64,000 nt of DNA from Bacteroidales bacterium UBA6229 (GCA_002440975.1 DJWN01000089.1:1-64000), one strand, 5' to 3'; shown: positions 9,038 through 17,680, numbered from the stretch's first letter. Notes: generated by a model from the letters alone, not told the origin. Numbers and translations: made by a program.

Positions 9038-9459
9038 CGGCTAAAGCTTGCCACCCTGTTTTCAACATTACCACCAATTTCAAGGGTATAAGTGAAGCTT
9101 AACTTGTTTTCGTTGATGTACTTACCGGTTCCTGCCACCCTCCAACCCGCACCAATCAACTGATCTTCAACAATTAATGAGTTAGACACCACCAATCCGT
9201 CGGCATTGGCTCCGGAACCGGCAAAATTGCGTAGTATTACCATAGACGAATTCGAGGAATTGCGGTCAATGTTAACCTCATAATTCAGCTTTAAATCAGG
9301 TTCATTATCAGTATTATCAGTAACCGACCAGCTGCCCAGATACTTACTTACAGCATCTGTGCTGCCACCCGGAATGTCAATTTCCTCATCGAGGGCACAA
9401 CTGTTCAAACTTAGCATGGCCACAACAATTACTAACAGATACAAAGGAAATGTCTTCAT
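9034..9459 (-). CDS. Small lipoprotein of unknown function
   Basis: The 141-residue product has a signal peptide and lipobox (LSLNSC, Cys at about residue 21), so it should be a membrane-anchored lipoprotein. The mature part (KYLGSWSVTDNTDNEPDL, then alternating beta-like segments and a final LSFTYTLEIGG) looks like a small beta-barrel or lipocalin-like fold, but I do not recognise a family. It lies 18 bases downstream of the thioredoxin-like gene and in the same direction, so the two are probably cotranscribed. Its stop codon overlaps the stop of the convergent DUF4296 gene. Confidence 0.65.
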   Translation of the reverse strand: MKTFPLYLLVIVVAMLSLNSCALDEEIDIPGGSTDAVSKYLGSWSVTDNTDNEPDLKLNYEVNIDRNSSNSSMVILRNFAGSGANADGLVVSNSLIVEDQLIGAGWRVAGTGKYINENKLSFTYTLEIGGNVENRVASFSR

Positions 9460-9477
9460 AATTAAGGAATTGAAGTA

Positions 9478-10263
9478 CTACCTGACGATAAATGCCGCTC
9501 TGTGTAATACTTTGTGATTAGTTTCTAACACTACAAAATAAGTGCCAGAGGACAAATCAGAAACAGGAAGTTCGATATAATTTTCTCCGGCTGAAGCTGA
9601 AATTTCAGTCTGAGACACCAAGGCTCCTGCTCTATTGAATAATTTCCAGATTACTGATGCAGAATAATCCAGGTTAAATACCAAACGAGCCTCATTCGAT
9701 GCCGGATTAGGATACACAAAGGCATCCCTGGCTTGTTGAACTTCTGAGCTCCCTACCAGCATACCACCTGCCTCAATCACAGCATTGGTGATGTTTTCGA
9801 CTGTTGGCTCCCAAACGTAATTATTAAAAATTTGGCCATCGGGAGTAAGGATAAAAACTGTTGGATAGGAAGTAGTTTCGTACAGTTCAAAAGCGGCATT
9901 ACCTCCACCTTCCAGTCCGCTGGATAAGGGCATAAACAACTGATAAATATCCGCAAATTGTGCTACCTGATAATTGGTGCCATTATAATTTACTCCATAA
10001 AAATAAACATTGCCCTGATTTTCTCCAAAATTTGCATACGCCTCTTGAAAATCAGGGGCAAATATTTGGCAGGGGCCACAAGAAGTTGAGAAAAAATTAA
10101 TGACGACAATTTTTCCATCCTCAAGCAGTGGAAACAATTCAATCATTTCGCTATCAATGGTTTTCACCGTAAAATCAATTGGTTCATCAATTTGAACCTG
10201 ACTTTTAAGTGAATTTGCAACCATGAGGCTGATGAATACTAAAAGAGATAGATATCTTACCAT
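9478..10263 (-). CDS. Thioredoxin-like (TlpA type) protein with T9SS sorting domain
   Basis: The 261-residue product has a signal peptide (about residues 1-21), a TlpA/thioredoxin fold with the redox motif C62-G-P-C65 (FFSTSCGPCQIF) and a cis-Pro-like segment TSYPTVFIL, then a type IX secretion C-terminal domain from about residue 180 (VYPNPASNEARLVFN, ending in HRAAFIVR). It is therefore predicted to be exported to the cell surface or medium, unlike the usual periplasmic TlpA. A TTG at 10272 could lengthen the N-terminus by three residues, but the ATG at 10263 gives a cleaner signal peptide. A -7 box TAAATTTG (minus strand) sits near 10302-10309. It is followed by a small lipoprotein gene. 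Confidence 0.85.
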   Translation of the reverse strand: MVRYLSLLVFISLMVANSLKSQVQIDEPIDFTVKTIDSEMIELFPLLEDGKIVVINFFSTSCGPCQIFAPDFQEAYANFGENQGNVYFYGVNYNGTNYQVAQFADIYQLFMPLSSGLEGGGNAAFELYETTSYPTVFILTPDGQIFNNYVWEPTVENITNAVIEAGGMLVGSSEVQQARDAFVYPNPASNEARLVFNLDYSASVIWKLFNRAGALVSQTEISASAGENYIELPVSDLSSGTYFVVLETNHKVLHRAAFIVR

Positions 10264-10361
10264 TTGCTTCAATTTTTCATTCGATCATTAGAATAAGTTG
10301 CAAATTTAACTAATTCATTGTGAATTATTCACAATAAATAAATTTTTAGATCAAAAAAGCT

Positions 10362-11207
10362 CTAAATTGATGAACAGCCTTTCAGCACCTCCAAAACCTT
10401 ATCAGCCAGGCGGCTAGCTCCAATCCTGAAGTATGATTTATTCAACCATTCCTCGCCCAGTATGGTCTTTACTAATAGGTAATACTGATAAGCTGTTGCC
10501 GGATCAGCAATGCCTCCGGCTGGTTTAAAGCCAACTTTTTTTCCTGTTTTTTCTTTATACTCCCTGATGGTATCCAGCATGATGATGGCTGCTTCGAGTG
10601 TTGCAGCGGGTTGTACTTTACCTGTTGAGGTTTTAAGAAAATCAGCTCCTGCAAGTAATGCTAATTCACTGGCTTTTCTGATGTTGGCAACAGTTTTTAG
10701 TTCTCCGGTTTCGAGTATAACCTTCAGGTGTGCTTTGCCACAATTTTCTTTTACCGCCTTAATTTCCTCAAAGACCTCCTGATGCTTTCCCTGTAAAAAT
10801 TTACCCCTCGAAATCACCATATCCACCTCATCAGCTCCAGAACTTACTGCAAATCGAACCTCCGCGAGTTTAAGATCGAGAGGCATTTGTCCGGATGGGA
10901 ATCCACAGGCAACAGTAGCCACATCTATTCCAGAGCCTTTCATCAATCCCTTAACCTGCTCAACAAAAGGGCTGTAAATACATAGCGCAGCCACAGTATG
11001 ACCACTTCTTTGATAAGCCAGAGCACGCTTACAAAAATCAGTGATGCTGTTTTCGTTATCCGTAGCCTCAAGCGTGGTTAGGTCGATATATCCAAAAAGT
11101 TGTGGTAAAATAGTTTTAAATTCGGCTTCATCCAGTGCAGCTTTTGTTATTGATTCAATACGCTGCTGAAGAGAAGCTGAAGAAAAAGGATAAGCTGAAA
11201 ATTCCAT
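10362..11207 (-). CDS. deoC: Deoxyribose-phosphate aldolase
   Basis: DeoC cleaves 2-deoxy-D-ribose 5-phosphate into glyceraldehyde 3-phosphate and acetaldehyde, the last step in use of deoxynucleosides. The 281-residue product shows the Schiff-base lysine in DFLKTSTGK and the second conserved lysine in GFKPAGGI, in a TIM-barrel layout (VATVACGFPSGQ, VDMVISRG). A longer frame opens at an ATG at 11234, but a -7 box (TATTTTTG, minus strand, 11224-11231) overlaps that region, so the ATG at 11207 (MEFSAYPFSSASLQQR) is preferred. It may complement the secreted nuclease locus at 21591-27632 by using deoxyribose from DNA. Confidence 0.94.
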   Translation of the reverse strand: MEFSAYPFSSASLQQRIESITKAALDEAEFKTILPQLFGYIDLTTLEATDNENSITDFCKRALAYQRSGHTVAALCIYSPFVEQVKGLMKGSGIDVATVACGFPSGQMPLDLKLAEVRFAVSSGADEVDMVISRGKFLQGKHQEVFEEIKAVKENCGKAHLKVILETGELKTVANIRKASELALLAGADFLKTSTGKVQPAATLEAAIIMLDTIREYKEKTGKKVGFKPAGGIADPATAYQYYLLVKTILGEEWLNKSYFRIGASRLADKVLEVLKGCSSI

Positions 11208-11261
11208 AAAAAGTATTTTGATGCAAAAATACATTTTTCCCTTCTCACATCCAGTTGAGGC

Positions 11262-11309
11262 TTATCCGATTTCGGATAATCTCTACAAAAGTGGATATTT
11301 AATCCCCAC
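11262..11309. promoter_or_regulatory. Two dyads, candidate operator/enhancer sites
   Basis: TTATCCGA-TT-TCGGATAA (11262-11279) is a perfect 8-bp inverted repeat. Twelve bases further on, GTGGATATTTAATCCCCAC (11291-11309) is an imperfect dyad. They lie roughly 130-165 bases upstream of the start expected from the sigma54-like promoter at 11408, where enhancer-binding regulators usually sit. The link is inferred from position only. Confidence 0.35.
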
Positions 11310-11407
11310 AGTTTAATTGGTCATTTGTAAAAAATAATGCATTGAATATTTTATTGTTTACTGGTTATCTGCTCTTTATACATTTTTATCTGCTTTAAAA
11401 AACACTT

Positions 11408-11422
11408 TGGCACAAGAATTGA
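11408..11422 (+). promoter_or_regulatory. Sigma54-like promoter
   Basis: TGGCAC-N5-TTGA (11408-11422) matches the sigma54 -24 element exactly and the -12 element except that the usual GC is GA; the 10-base gap between the GG and GA pairs is correct. It would start transcription near 11433, 17 bases before the ATG of the 49-aa zinc-ribbon gene. The genome encodes a sigma54-dependent activator (37503-38831), so the sigma factor is expected to be present. Confidence 0.35.
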
Positions 11423-11449
11423 AAAGTAGAGGAAAAAAGATTTTCTAAA

Positions 11450-11599
11450 ATGTTTGGTTTAAAACTTTCTGCCTCGACTAACAGAACTAAAAGATACCAC
11501 AAGTATTACAAGTGCGAACGTTGTGGTTACATAAGCATTGTAAAAAATGCAAATTGCCCAATATGCACCAAAGATGGCAAGATTATTAAAATGAAATAA
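11450..11599 (+). CDS. 49-residue zinc-ribbon protein
   Basis: This short frame reads MFGLKLSASTNRTKR, then a basic, tyrosine-rich stretch, then C22-E-R-C25 and C36-P-I-C39, followed by a lysine-rich tail. Two CxxC knuckles 10 residues apart make a compact rubredoxin-like zinc ribbon, and the high positive charge suggests contact with nucleic acid or the ribosome. Function is unknown. A GAGG stretch lies some 20 bases upstream (11428-11431), too far for a strong ribosome site. A stop at 11597-11599 is followed after five bases by the next small gene, so the pair is probably one operon ending at the terminator at 11874. Confidence 0.6.
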   Translation: MFGLKLSASTNRTKRYHKYYKCERCGYISIVKNANCPICTKDGKIIKMK

Positions 11600-11604
11600 A
11601 TACA

Positions 11605-11820
11605 ATGATAGCTGAGATACAAAACATGACGATTATGAAGATTAATGATATTTACACTAAAAATGAATTAGAATCATTCGGGTTAGTTGAACGTCAGGTG
11701 AAAGATATCAATGCCAAGGTTTATCTTAATGGTTCCAAAGTATTTTTCTTCGAACCTCTAACTGACCAACAATCCTACCGCTTATACTCCATCATTAACA
11801 AGCGATCCTTTTTCTTATAA
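11605..11820 (+). CDS. 71-residue hypothetical protein
   Basis: I do not recognise this small protein. It has no signal peptide or membrane segment. The core KINDIYTKNELESFGLVERQ and the sequence VYLNGSKVFFFEPLTDQQSY suggest a small alpha/beta fold. Start choice is uncertain: ATGs at 11605, 11626 and 11635 are all in frame, and the last gives a 61-residue product starting MKINDIYTKNE. It follows the zinc-ribbon gene by five bases and is followed by a strong terminator, which supports it being a real gene in a two-gene unit. Confidence 0.5.
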   Translation: MIAEIQNMTIMKINDIYTKNELESFGLVERQVKDINAKVYLNGSKVFFFEPLTDQQSYRLYSIINKRSFFL

Positions 11821-11873
11821 GCACGCTTTCACCCGAAGGCATTACGTTCTCCTTATAAAGGCAACCCGATTAA

Positions 11874-11907
11874 AAAAAGTTCCGAAACACCCGTTTCGGA
11901 ACTTTTT
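11874..11907. terminator. Strong bidirectional terminator
   Basis: A perfect 15-bp stem (arms 11874-11888 and 11893-11907, core GTTCCGAAAC / GTTTCGGAAC) with a four-base ACCC loop and A/T runs on both sides. It ends the small-protein operon on the plus strand and the amylomaltase gene on the minus strand. Confidence 0.85.
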
Positions 11908-11930
11908 AGTTTTTTGATTCGTAGTCAATG

Positions 11931-14642
11931 TTAATAGGCGGCATCCCTTCCGGAAAGGTGAACTAAATTTCGCAAATCCTGATTAAACTGCCTGGCATGC
12001 AATAATTCATCCAATGACAAAATCATCCGGTAGCGCCATTTATTTTCAGGATCGCTGGGTACATTAATACGCTCTTTATCCGTTTGATCCCACCTGAGGT
12101 TGCCATCCATTGCCATCAAATCCTGAATTGGCAAGATAACCCACATCGCCGGTGCATATAGATGTTGATTAATGATCTCCCTGCAAATCCAGGGTTCGGC
12201 AAAGAAAGGCGGATCATCGTTATGGCCCAATATTTTGTGATAAAACCTTGCAATCTTTTCCTTATCTTCTTCCCACCAGCCTCTTATCGTGGACATATCA
12301 TGTGTAGAAGTTGTACAGACACTTAGATAGGGAGCATCGGCCGGATGACCAAACTCCACCCTGGGATTTTTAGGCATGCGTTGTACTTCAAGACTGAGAA
12401 TGTTTAAGCGCGACATAACTTCCGAAACTCCTTCGGGTACCATACCCAGATCTTCGCCACATACCAACATATCAGAAGCTTCCACAATGGCCGGTAACTT
12501 ATTCAAGGCATGGTATTTCCAGAACTCATCATGCCTGCGATAAAAATAATGGATATACAGATCATTCAACCGATCCTTTGTCGCAGGATCCAATTCGCGA
12601 TAAGCATAAGTAAAATGAAAGGCAATTCTCGGATGAAAAGCTTCGGGACGGGCATAGGGATCTTTGATAAATAATACTTCATTCAACAATCCCATCAATC
12701 CATCCCTGATAACCAATGTTTTCCCGTCGATATCGCTGGTTTGGCCATAAGGTGTAAACTGATCATAGATTTTGCGCTGCGTATTAAAATCCTCTTTAAG
12801 CTCAAACACACCAAAATCTATCTCGTTAAGATAGGTTCGTCTCACTTCATCTTCAAACTCTCCAAAAAAGTCGTGCAAAAAGTGTCCGCGGATGTATGGC
12901 CTAGTAAATCTTTCTTCATCGAACCAAATACCCCATTCATCCAATTCGCCTGGTGTGAGTGGCAATCCAGGTTTGAAATATCCAAGCAATCCATGCAGTG
13001 CATTGTTAGGTATTTCCCAAATCCTGAAAAAACCTAGGATATGATCAATGCGGTAGGCATCAAAATATTTCTCCATCATACCCAATCTTTTTTTCCACCA
13101 GCTATAGCCATCCTTGGCCATTTCTTCCCAGTTGTAGGTTGGGAAACCCCAGTTTTGCCCCATCACGGCAAAATCATCAGGAGGTGCACCAGCCTGGGCG
13201 TTCAGATTGAAATAAGCGGGTTCTGTCCAGGCTTCTATGCTGTTAGGGCTAATCCCAATAGGTATATCTCCTTTTATTGCAACCCCTTTTGAATGTGCGT
13301 AGTCAATGGCATCGCGGAGTTGTTTGTCGAGATGAAATTGAATAAAGTAATGCACTGCAATATGTTCGTGAAAATTATTGGCCGGATCGCAAAGCCTCTC
13401 AATCTTTTTTGGATCATATACGGCAAAATCATTCCACTCCCTGAAATCACTTGTTTTATACTGGTCTCTCAAGTAACAGAATGCGGCATAAGGTTTTAGC
13501 CAGGATACATTTTCCTCAAAGAATTTTTGATATTCACTGGTCTTGCTCACCTTCGGCCAGTTTTGATCAAAAATAAGTTTAAAATAACGGGCTTTAGCCC
13601 TGAACATGGCAACATAATCTACATAACTCAGGCTGTTAAGTCGCTCCTGCAAAGCCTCAAATTCAGCTGTCTTTGCCTTGTCCTTTAGCTTCCCCATCGC
13701 CGGAAGGTGCAGATACATGGGGTGCAAAGCCATCACCGAAATGGACTTATAAGGATAAGAATCGAGCCATGAATGTGTAGCAACGGTTTCGTTAACCGGT
13801 AGTACCTGAATCATCTTTAATCCTGTAGCCACACACCAATCAACCAGCTTTCGCATATCGTTGAACTCACCCACTCCAAAACCTTCCTCGCTTCGAAGCG
13901 AAAAAATCGGAACAGCCACACCAGCAGCCTTAAAATCACCAACAGGATAGCTGAACTTTTCGTCATTCAAAATTATCTGCAAACTTTCCGCATCAATGTG
14001 TGGCAGCGCAACAACCCGATCAGGACGCTGCTCCCAGGAAGCAATTTCGCCAGTGCTTTGATTTACAATCACATATTTATATCGTATTTCATCAGCCAGG
14101 GCATCGCGATCCAAAGTCAATTTCCAGTAGGGGAAATCTGTATTATCCATCATGAGCGGTTTTTGCCAACTACCCAGACTTACACCTTCGCCTGTTATTG
14201 CAAGGCAAAACCCTTTTCCAACTCTGGGAGCCAACATACGAAAGCTGATTAACTTTTGCGTGCTGAAGCGTTTCCGTTGTTTCTGAATTTTAACGGGTTT
14301 CATGATAACATCCGTGAAAACCTTGGTTTGCAATACACGTTCAGGGTCAAAATCAATATGCCAAACATCACGCAGATAAAGTTCAGCAACGGAGACCTGA
14401 GGTAATATTCGGTTGCTCCCGGTCTCCCAATGGATTGTTCCGTTTGCCTCCTGCACAAAATACTTGTATTCGCAGGGCAGTCCTTCATCGAGATCAAATG
14501 TAGCCACCCACAATTCGTTTCCAATGTATTCCATTCTTAGTGCAAACTCTGGAATCCATTCGCCCAAAGATTCATGCTGTCCGGAGATGCAAAGCTGTTG
14601 TCCCCAACTACTTTTAAAGCTGATGCTAAGGCTGATTTTCAT
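11931..14642 (-). CDS. malQ: 4-alpha-glucanotransferase (amylomaltase) with two N-terminal CBM20 domains
   Basis: The enzyme transfers alpha-1,4-glucan segments between maltodextrins in glycogen or starch metabolism. The 903-residue product begins with two starch-binding CBM20 modules (about residues 1-100, with QLCISGQHESLGEW, and 115-230, with GKGFCLAITGEGVSLGSW), followed by a GH77 catalytic barrel. Conserved GH77 blocks are YRIDHILGFFRIWEIP (about 535, nucleophile Asp), CGEDLGMVPEGV (about 727, acid Glu) and TSTHDMSTIRGWW (about 780). No signal peptide is present at the ATG at 14642, so it should be cytoplasmic; the frame is open to 14720 but those residues are not conserved-looking. The layout is the DPE2-like form found in Bacteroidota. 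Confidence 0.93.
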   Translation of the reverse strand: MKISLSISFKSSWGQQLCISGQHESLGEWIPEFALRMEYIGNELWVATFDLDEGLPCEYKYFVQEANGTIHWETGSNRILPQVSVAELYLRDVWHIDFDPERVLQTKVFTDVIMKPVKIQKQRKRFSTQKLISFRMLAPRVGKGFCLAITGEGVSLGSWQKPLMMDNTDFPYWKLTLDRDALADEIRYKYVIVNQSTGEIASWEQRPDRVVALPHIDAESLQIILNDEKFSYPVGDFKAAGVAVPIFSLRSEEGFGVGEFNDMRKLVDWCVATGLKMIQVLPVNETVATHSWLDSYPYKSISVMALHPMYLHLPAMGKLKDKAKTAEFEALQERLNSLSYVDYVAMFRAKARYFKLIFDQNWPKVSKTSEYQKFFEENVSWLKPYAAFCYLRDQYKTSDFREWNDFAVYDPKKIERLCDPANNFHEHIAVHYFIQFHLDKQLRDAIDYAHSKGVAIKGDIPIGISPNSIEAWTEPAYFNLNAQAGAPPDDFAVMGQNWGFPTYNWEEMAKDGYSWWKKRLGMMEKYFDAYRIDHILGFFRIWEIPNNALHGLLGYFKPGLPLTPGELDEWGIWFDEERFTRPYIRGHFLHDFFGEFEDEVRRTYLNEIDFGVFELKEDFNTQRKIYDQFTPYGQTSDIDGKTLVIRDGLMGLLNEVLFIKDPYARPEAFHPRIAFHFTYAYRELDPATKDRLNDLYIHYFYRRHDEFWKYHALNKLPAIVEASDMLVCGEDLGMVPEGVSEVMSRLNILSLEVQRMPKNPRVEFGHPADAPYLSVCTTSTHDMSTIRGWWEEDKEKIARFYHKILGHNDDPPFFAEPWICREIINQHLYAPAMWVILPIQDLMAMDGNLRWDQTDKERINVPSDPENKWRYRMILSLDELLHARQFNQDLRNLVHLSGRDAAY

Positions 14643-14810
14643 TTCAGATGAAATTAGAAGGTTAGAGTGTGTTTGTTTGTAACACTTGGTAAAGTTCGTG
14701 TTTTTTGGGCTTAAGCACAATACTTAAACACAAAAATTTCGTGATGAAAGGGCTAAAAAGTTAAAAAAACGGAGAAAGGACATTTAAACGAAAAAACTCA
14801 CAATTTCGGA

Positions 14811-15983
14811 TCAGCTCCTAAGTTGTTTAACAGCCTTAACCATAGCTTCTTCCAACATTTCATTGACAGTATCTTCGTTTCCGGCTCCATCCACTTCAAA
14901 AAAGATCGTTTGCTTTTTATAATACTCGATAACTGGTTTGGTTTTCTTTTCGTATTCGTCCAAACGATTAAGTATCATATCGGTAGAAGTATCGTAAGGG
15001 CGTTTCCTGTCAGTTTTTCCTCTGTCGTTCAATCGTTTGATGGCATCAAGTGTAGAAAGCTTGAGGTTGAGCATACAGGATACTCTTGAGTTTATCCTTC
15101 GGAGTAATCCGTCCAGGATATAAGCCTGCACTACAGTACGCGGAAAACCTTTGAAGACAAAACCGGCAGCTGAAGGATGTTGATGAATTTTCTTCTCGAT
15201 CAACCGGATAGCAATTTCATCCGGAACAATCTCACCGCGATCCATGTATGGTTTTGCAATTTGGCCAATTTCGGTATTTCCGGCTATCTCTTTACGCAAC
15301 AATTTGCCTGTACTAATATATACCAGGTTGTGTTTTCGGGCAAGCAATTCGCCCTGGGTTCCTTTTCCGGAACCAGGCTTACCGAGCAATACCACATTGA
15401 AGAAATCCTGTTTCATCGTGCTTTCGATGGTATCTACCAAATTACCGAAAATCGTCTCTATCGATCCAACACCTTCTATTGGAAAATACTTGTTTTTTTC
15501 TTTGTAAAACTCAATTACAGGCTTGGTTTTATTTTCATACTCCTCAAGCCTAACTTTGATCACTTCCATGGTATCATCAGCCCGTCCGCCTACTTTAGCA
15601 CGCTCGAGCATCCTGTTTATCAGCTCATCTTTGGGCACTTCGAGGCTTAACATACAAGTGAGGCTGGTGTTCATTTTTGAGAGCAAACCTTCGAGTATAT
15701 AAGCCTGAACCACTGTACGCGGAAAACCATCAAAAAGAATTCCGGCTGTATTCAGGTTCATCGTTACTCTTTTTTCAATAATCTGTACGATGATATCATC
15801 AGGCACAAGGCCTCCTTTTTCGATAATTCCTTTGGCTTCTTTTCCAAGCTCCGTTTGGTTAGCAATTTCTTCTCTCAGAATATCTCCTGTTGAGATATAG
15901 GTCAGGTTATACTTTTTGAGCAACAGCTTGCTTTGTGTTCCTTTCCCGGCTCCGGGAGGGCCAAATAATGCGATATTCAGCAT
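14811..15983 (-). CDS. Tandem fused adenylate kinase (two ADK domains)
   Basis: The 390-residue product is two adenylate-kinase domains in a row, about twice the usual length. Domain 1 (1-190) looks active: P-loop GPPGAGKGTQ (8-17), STGD (D34), FDGFPRT (D85), short LID GRADD. Domain 2 (195-390) keeps the P-loop GKPGSGKGTQ (201-210) and the arginine of GFPRT, but D34 is K227 (STGK) and D85 is K278 (FKGFPRT), and the LID is altered (RKRPYD). In E. coli enzyme D33 and D84 hold the Mg waters, so domain 2 may be non-catalytic or have another substrate. Domain 1 probably supplies cellular adk activity. The gene follows hpt by 19 bases, so both form a purine-salvage unit. Confidence 0.88.
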   Translation of the reverse strand: MLNIALFGPPGAGKGTQSKLLLKKYNLTYISTGDILREEIANQTELGKEAKGIIEKGGLVPDDIIVQIIEKRVTMNLNTAGILFDGFPRTVVQAYILEGLLSKMNTSLTCMLSLEVPKDELINRMLERAKVGGRADDTMEVIKVRLEEYENKTKPVIEFYKEKNKYFPIEGVGSIETIFGNLVDTIESTMKQDFFNVVLLGKPGSGKGTQGELLARKHNLVYISTGKLLRKEIAGNTEIGQIAKPYMDRGEIVPDEIAIRLIEKKIHQHPSAAGFVFKGFPRTVVQAYILDGLLRRINSRVSCMLNLKLSTLDAIKRLNDRGKTDRKRPYDTSTDMILNRLDEYEKKTKPVIEYYKKQTIFFEVDGAGNEDTVNEMLEEAMVKAVKQLRS

Positions 15984-16002
15984 GTTAAAAATTTGATGGT
16001 TT

Positions 16003-16539
16003 TTATGAAATTACTTTATAAATATCAGGCAGGTTGCGGGCATGTTCGTTATAATCGAGACCATAACCAATAATGAAGTCATTGGGAATTTCGAGCCCCA
16101 CATAATCTACTTCGTAATCATATTTAAATGCTTTGGGCTTGAACAACATCGTCGCTATTTTTACTTCATTCGCCTCAAGCTTGATCAGCTTATCGATGGT
16201 ATATCTAAGCGTTAAACCTGTATCAACAATATCCTCAATCAGGATAATATTTCGTCCGTGAACGGAATGATCAAGGCCAATCAATTCGCGCACCACATGC
16301 GTTGAGCTGGTACCTAAATAAGAAGACAACTTAACAAAGGAAATCTCACATTCTATTTCCAGATGCTTAAACAGCTCGGCAGCAAACATAAACGCCCCGT
16401 TCAATACAACCAAAAACAAGGGATTTTTTCCGGCCATATCGCGATTCAACTGATCGGCAACCTTTTTTATCGCTCTTTCAATCTGATCCTGAGGTATGTA
16501 TAGGTCAAACTCCTTGTCGTGTACGCGAATAATGCTCAT
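16003..16539 (-). CDS. hpt: Hypoxanthine phosphoribosyltransferase
   Basis: The enzyme makes IMP (and GMP) from hypoxanthine or guanine and PRPP. The 178-residue product has the PRPP-binding motif IILIEDIVDTGLTL (residues 98-111, acidic pair E102-D103) and the flexible-loop region KLSSYLGTSS, and its length is typical. A -7-like box (TATCTTTG, minus strand, 16581-16588) lies about 40 bases upstream of the ATG. It is the first gene of a two-gene unit with the fused adenylate kinase, fitting a joint role in purine nucleotide salvage. Confidence 0.94.
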   Translation of the reverse strand: MSIIRVHDKEFDLYIPQDQIERAIKKVADQLNRDMAGKNPLFLVVLNGAFMFAAELFKHLEIECEISFVKLSSYLGTSSTHVVRELIGLDHSVHGRNIILIEDIVDTGLTLRYTIDKLIKLEANEVKIATMLFKPKAFKYDYEVDYVGLEIPNDFIIGYGLDYNEHARNLPDIYKVIS

Positions 16540-16624
16540 ACAAATCTATTTTATGGAAACTGGTTCCGGTTTCGAACCAACAAAGATAAGGAATGTTATC
16601 TTGGCAAGTGTTTTAAATCATTAA

Positions 16625-17659
16625 TCAAACAACAATATTTATCTTTTTAGTGTTGTCAAAACGAGATTTATGATGTGCATTAGCATGAACTTTTCCTTTT
16701 CGAAGCTGTTTTTGTACCTCATCCGGAAGTTGAATAACCGACATGCAATCATCAGAACAACATTGATTGTATTGTGCAGCACAAGCTTCGCACTGAATAA
16801 AAAGTAAATGACAGGCATCATTGGCACAGTTTACATGCGTATCGGCAGGCTCGCCGCATTGATGGCAGCGGGCAATAATCTCATCAGTTACGCGCTCGCC
16901 CATGCGATCGTCAAACACGAAATTCTTGCCTTTGAATTTGCTTTCGAGCTTCAGCTCACGCACCTGATGGACGTAATTGATCACCCCACCCTTTAGCTGA
17001 AAAACCTGCTCAAAGCCCTGATGACGCAGGTAAGCTGAAAACTTCTCGCATCTGATACCACCCGTACAATACAACATGATATTCTTCGGTTGCTTCTCCT
17101 TCAACATATCCACAATCACCGGAATCGACTCCTTGTAAGTGTCAACATCCGGCAAGATGGCGTTTTCGAAATGTCCTACTTCATGCTCATAATGATTTCT
17201 CAGATCGATCACCACCGTGCCAGGTTCGTTCAGCTTGTGATTATAACCAACCGCATCCAGGTGTTTGCCTACCTCGTAAATATCAAAAGTGCTGTTATCC
17301 AGTCCGTCCGAAAGAATTTTGTGCTTGACAAGGATTTTAAGTTTGTAGAATGATTTCCCATTGTCCTCAATCGCCTCATTAAGCAAAACATCGTGTGTAA
17401 ACAGATGCTGCTGGATGTATGCCTTGAACCGCTCATACTCAGGAAGCGGAACACTGATTTGTGCATTAATACCTTCGGTTGCAACATAAATCCGGCCAAA
17501 CACCTTCATTTCGGTAAGTTTTAAAAAAAGCTCATCCCGATACTTTTGGGGATCGTCAATAGCAACAAAACGATAAAAAGAAAGGGTGCGTCGTTCAAAA
17601 TTTTCCTGCATCAAACGTAACTTCAGCTCTCTGCGATCAATTTTGTTATAAAGAATCAT
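16625..17659 (-). CDS. trhO: tRNA uridine(34) hydroxylase, rhodanese-type
   Basis: TrhO (formerly YceA, UPF0176) adds oxygen to C5 of U34 in some tRNAs, the first step of the oxygen-dependent route to 5-(carboxy)methoxyuridine. The 344-residue product has an N-terminal acylphosphatase-like domain (RIYVATEGINAQISVP), a central rhodanese domain with catalytic C198 in YCTGGIRCEK, and a C-terminal cysteine-rich zinc-binding tail (CHQCGEPADTHVNC, QCEACAAQYNQCC). The frame is open up to a TTG at 17683, but a -7 box (TAATTTTG, minus strand, 17681-17688) covers that codon, so the ATG at 17659 is chosen. It is divergent from mfd. Confidence 0.92.
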   Translation of the reverse strand: MILYNKIDRRELKLRLMQENFERRTLSFYRFVAIDDPQKYRDELFLKLTEMKVFGRIYVATEGINAQISVPLPEYERFKAYIQQHLFTHDVLLNEAIEDNGKSFYKLKILVKHKILSDGLDNSTFDIYEVGKHLDAVGYNHKLNEPGTVVIDLRNHYEHEVGHFENAILPDVDTYKESIPVIVDMLKEKQPKNIMLYCTGGIRCEKFSAYLRHQGFEQVFQLKGGVINYVHQVRELKLESKFKGKNFVFDDRMGERVTDEIIARCHQCGEPADTHVNCANDACHLLFIQCEACAAQYNQCCSDDCMSVIQLPDEVQKQLRKGKVHANAHHKSRFDNTKKINIVV

Positions 17660-17680
17660 TCTAAATAATTTTTCAGGCTG

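Larger units (their letters stand above)
11235..11449. other. Regulatory region upstream of the zinc-ribbon operon
   Basis: This 215-base AT-rich gap contains no gene. It holds a perfect dyad (11262-11279), a looser dyad (11291-11309) and a sigma54-like promoter (11408-11422), each listed separately. Confidence 0.5.
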
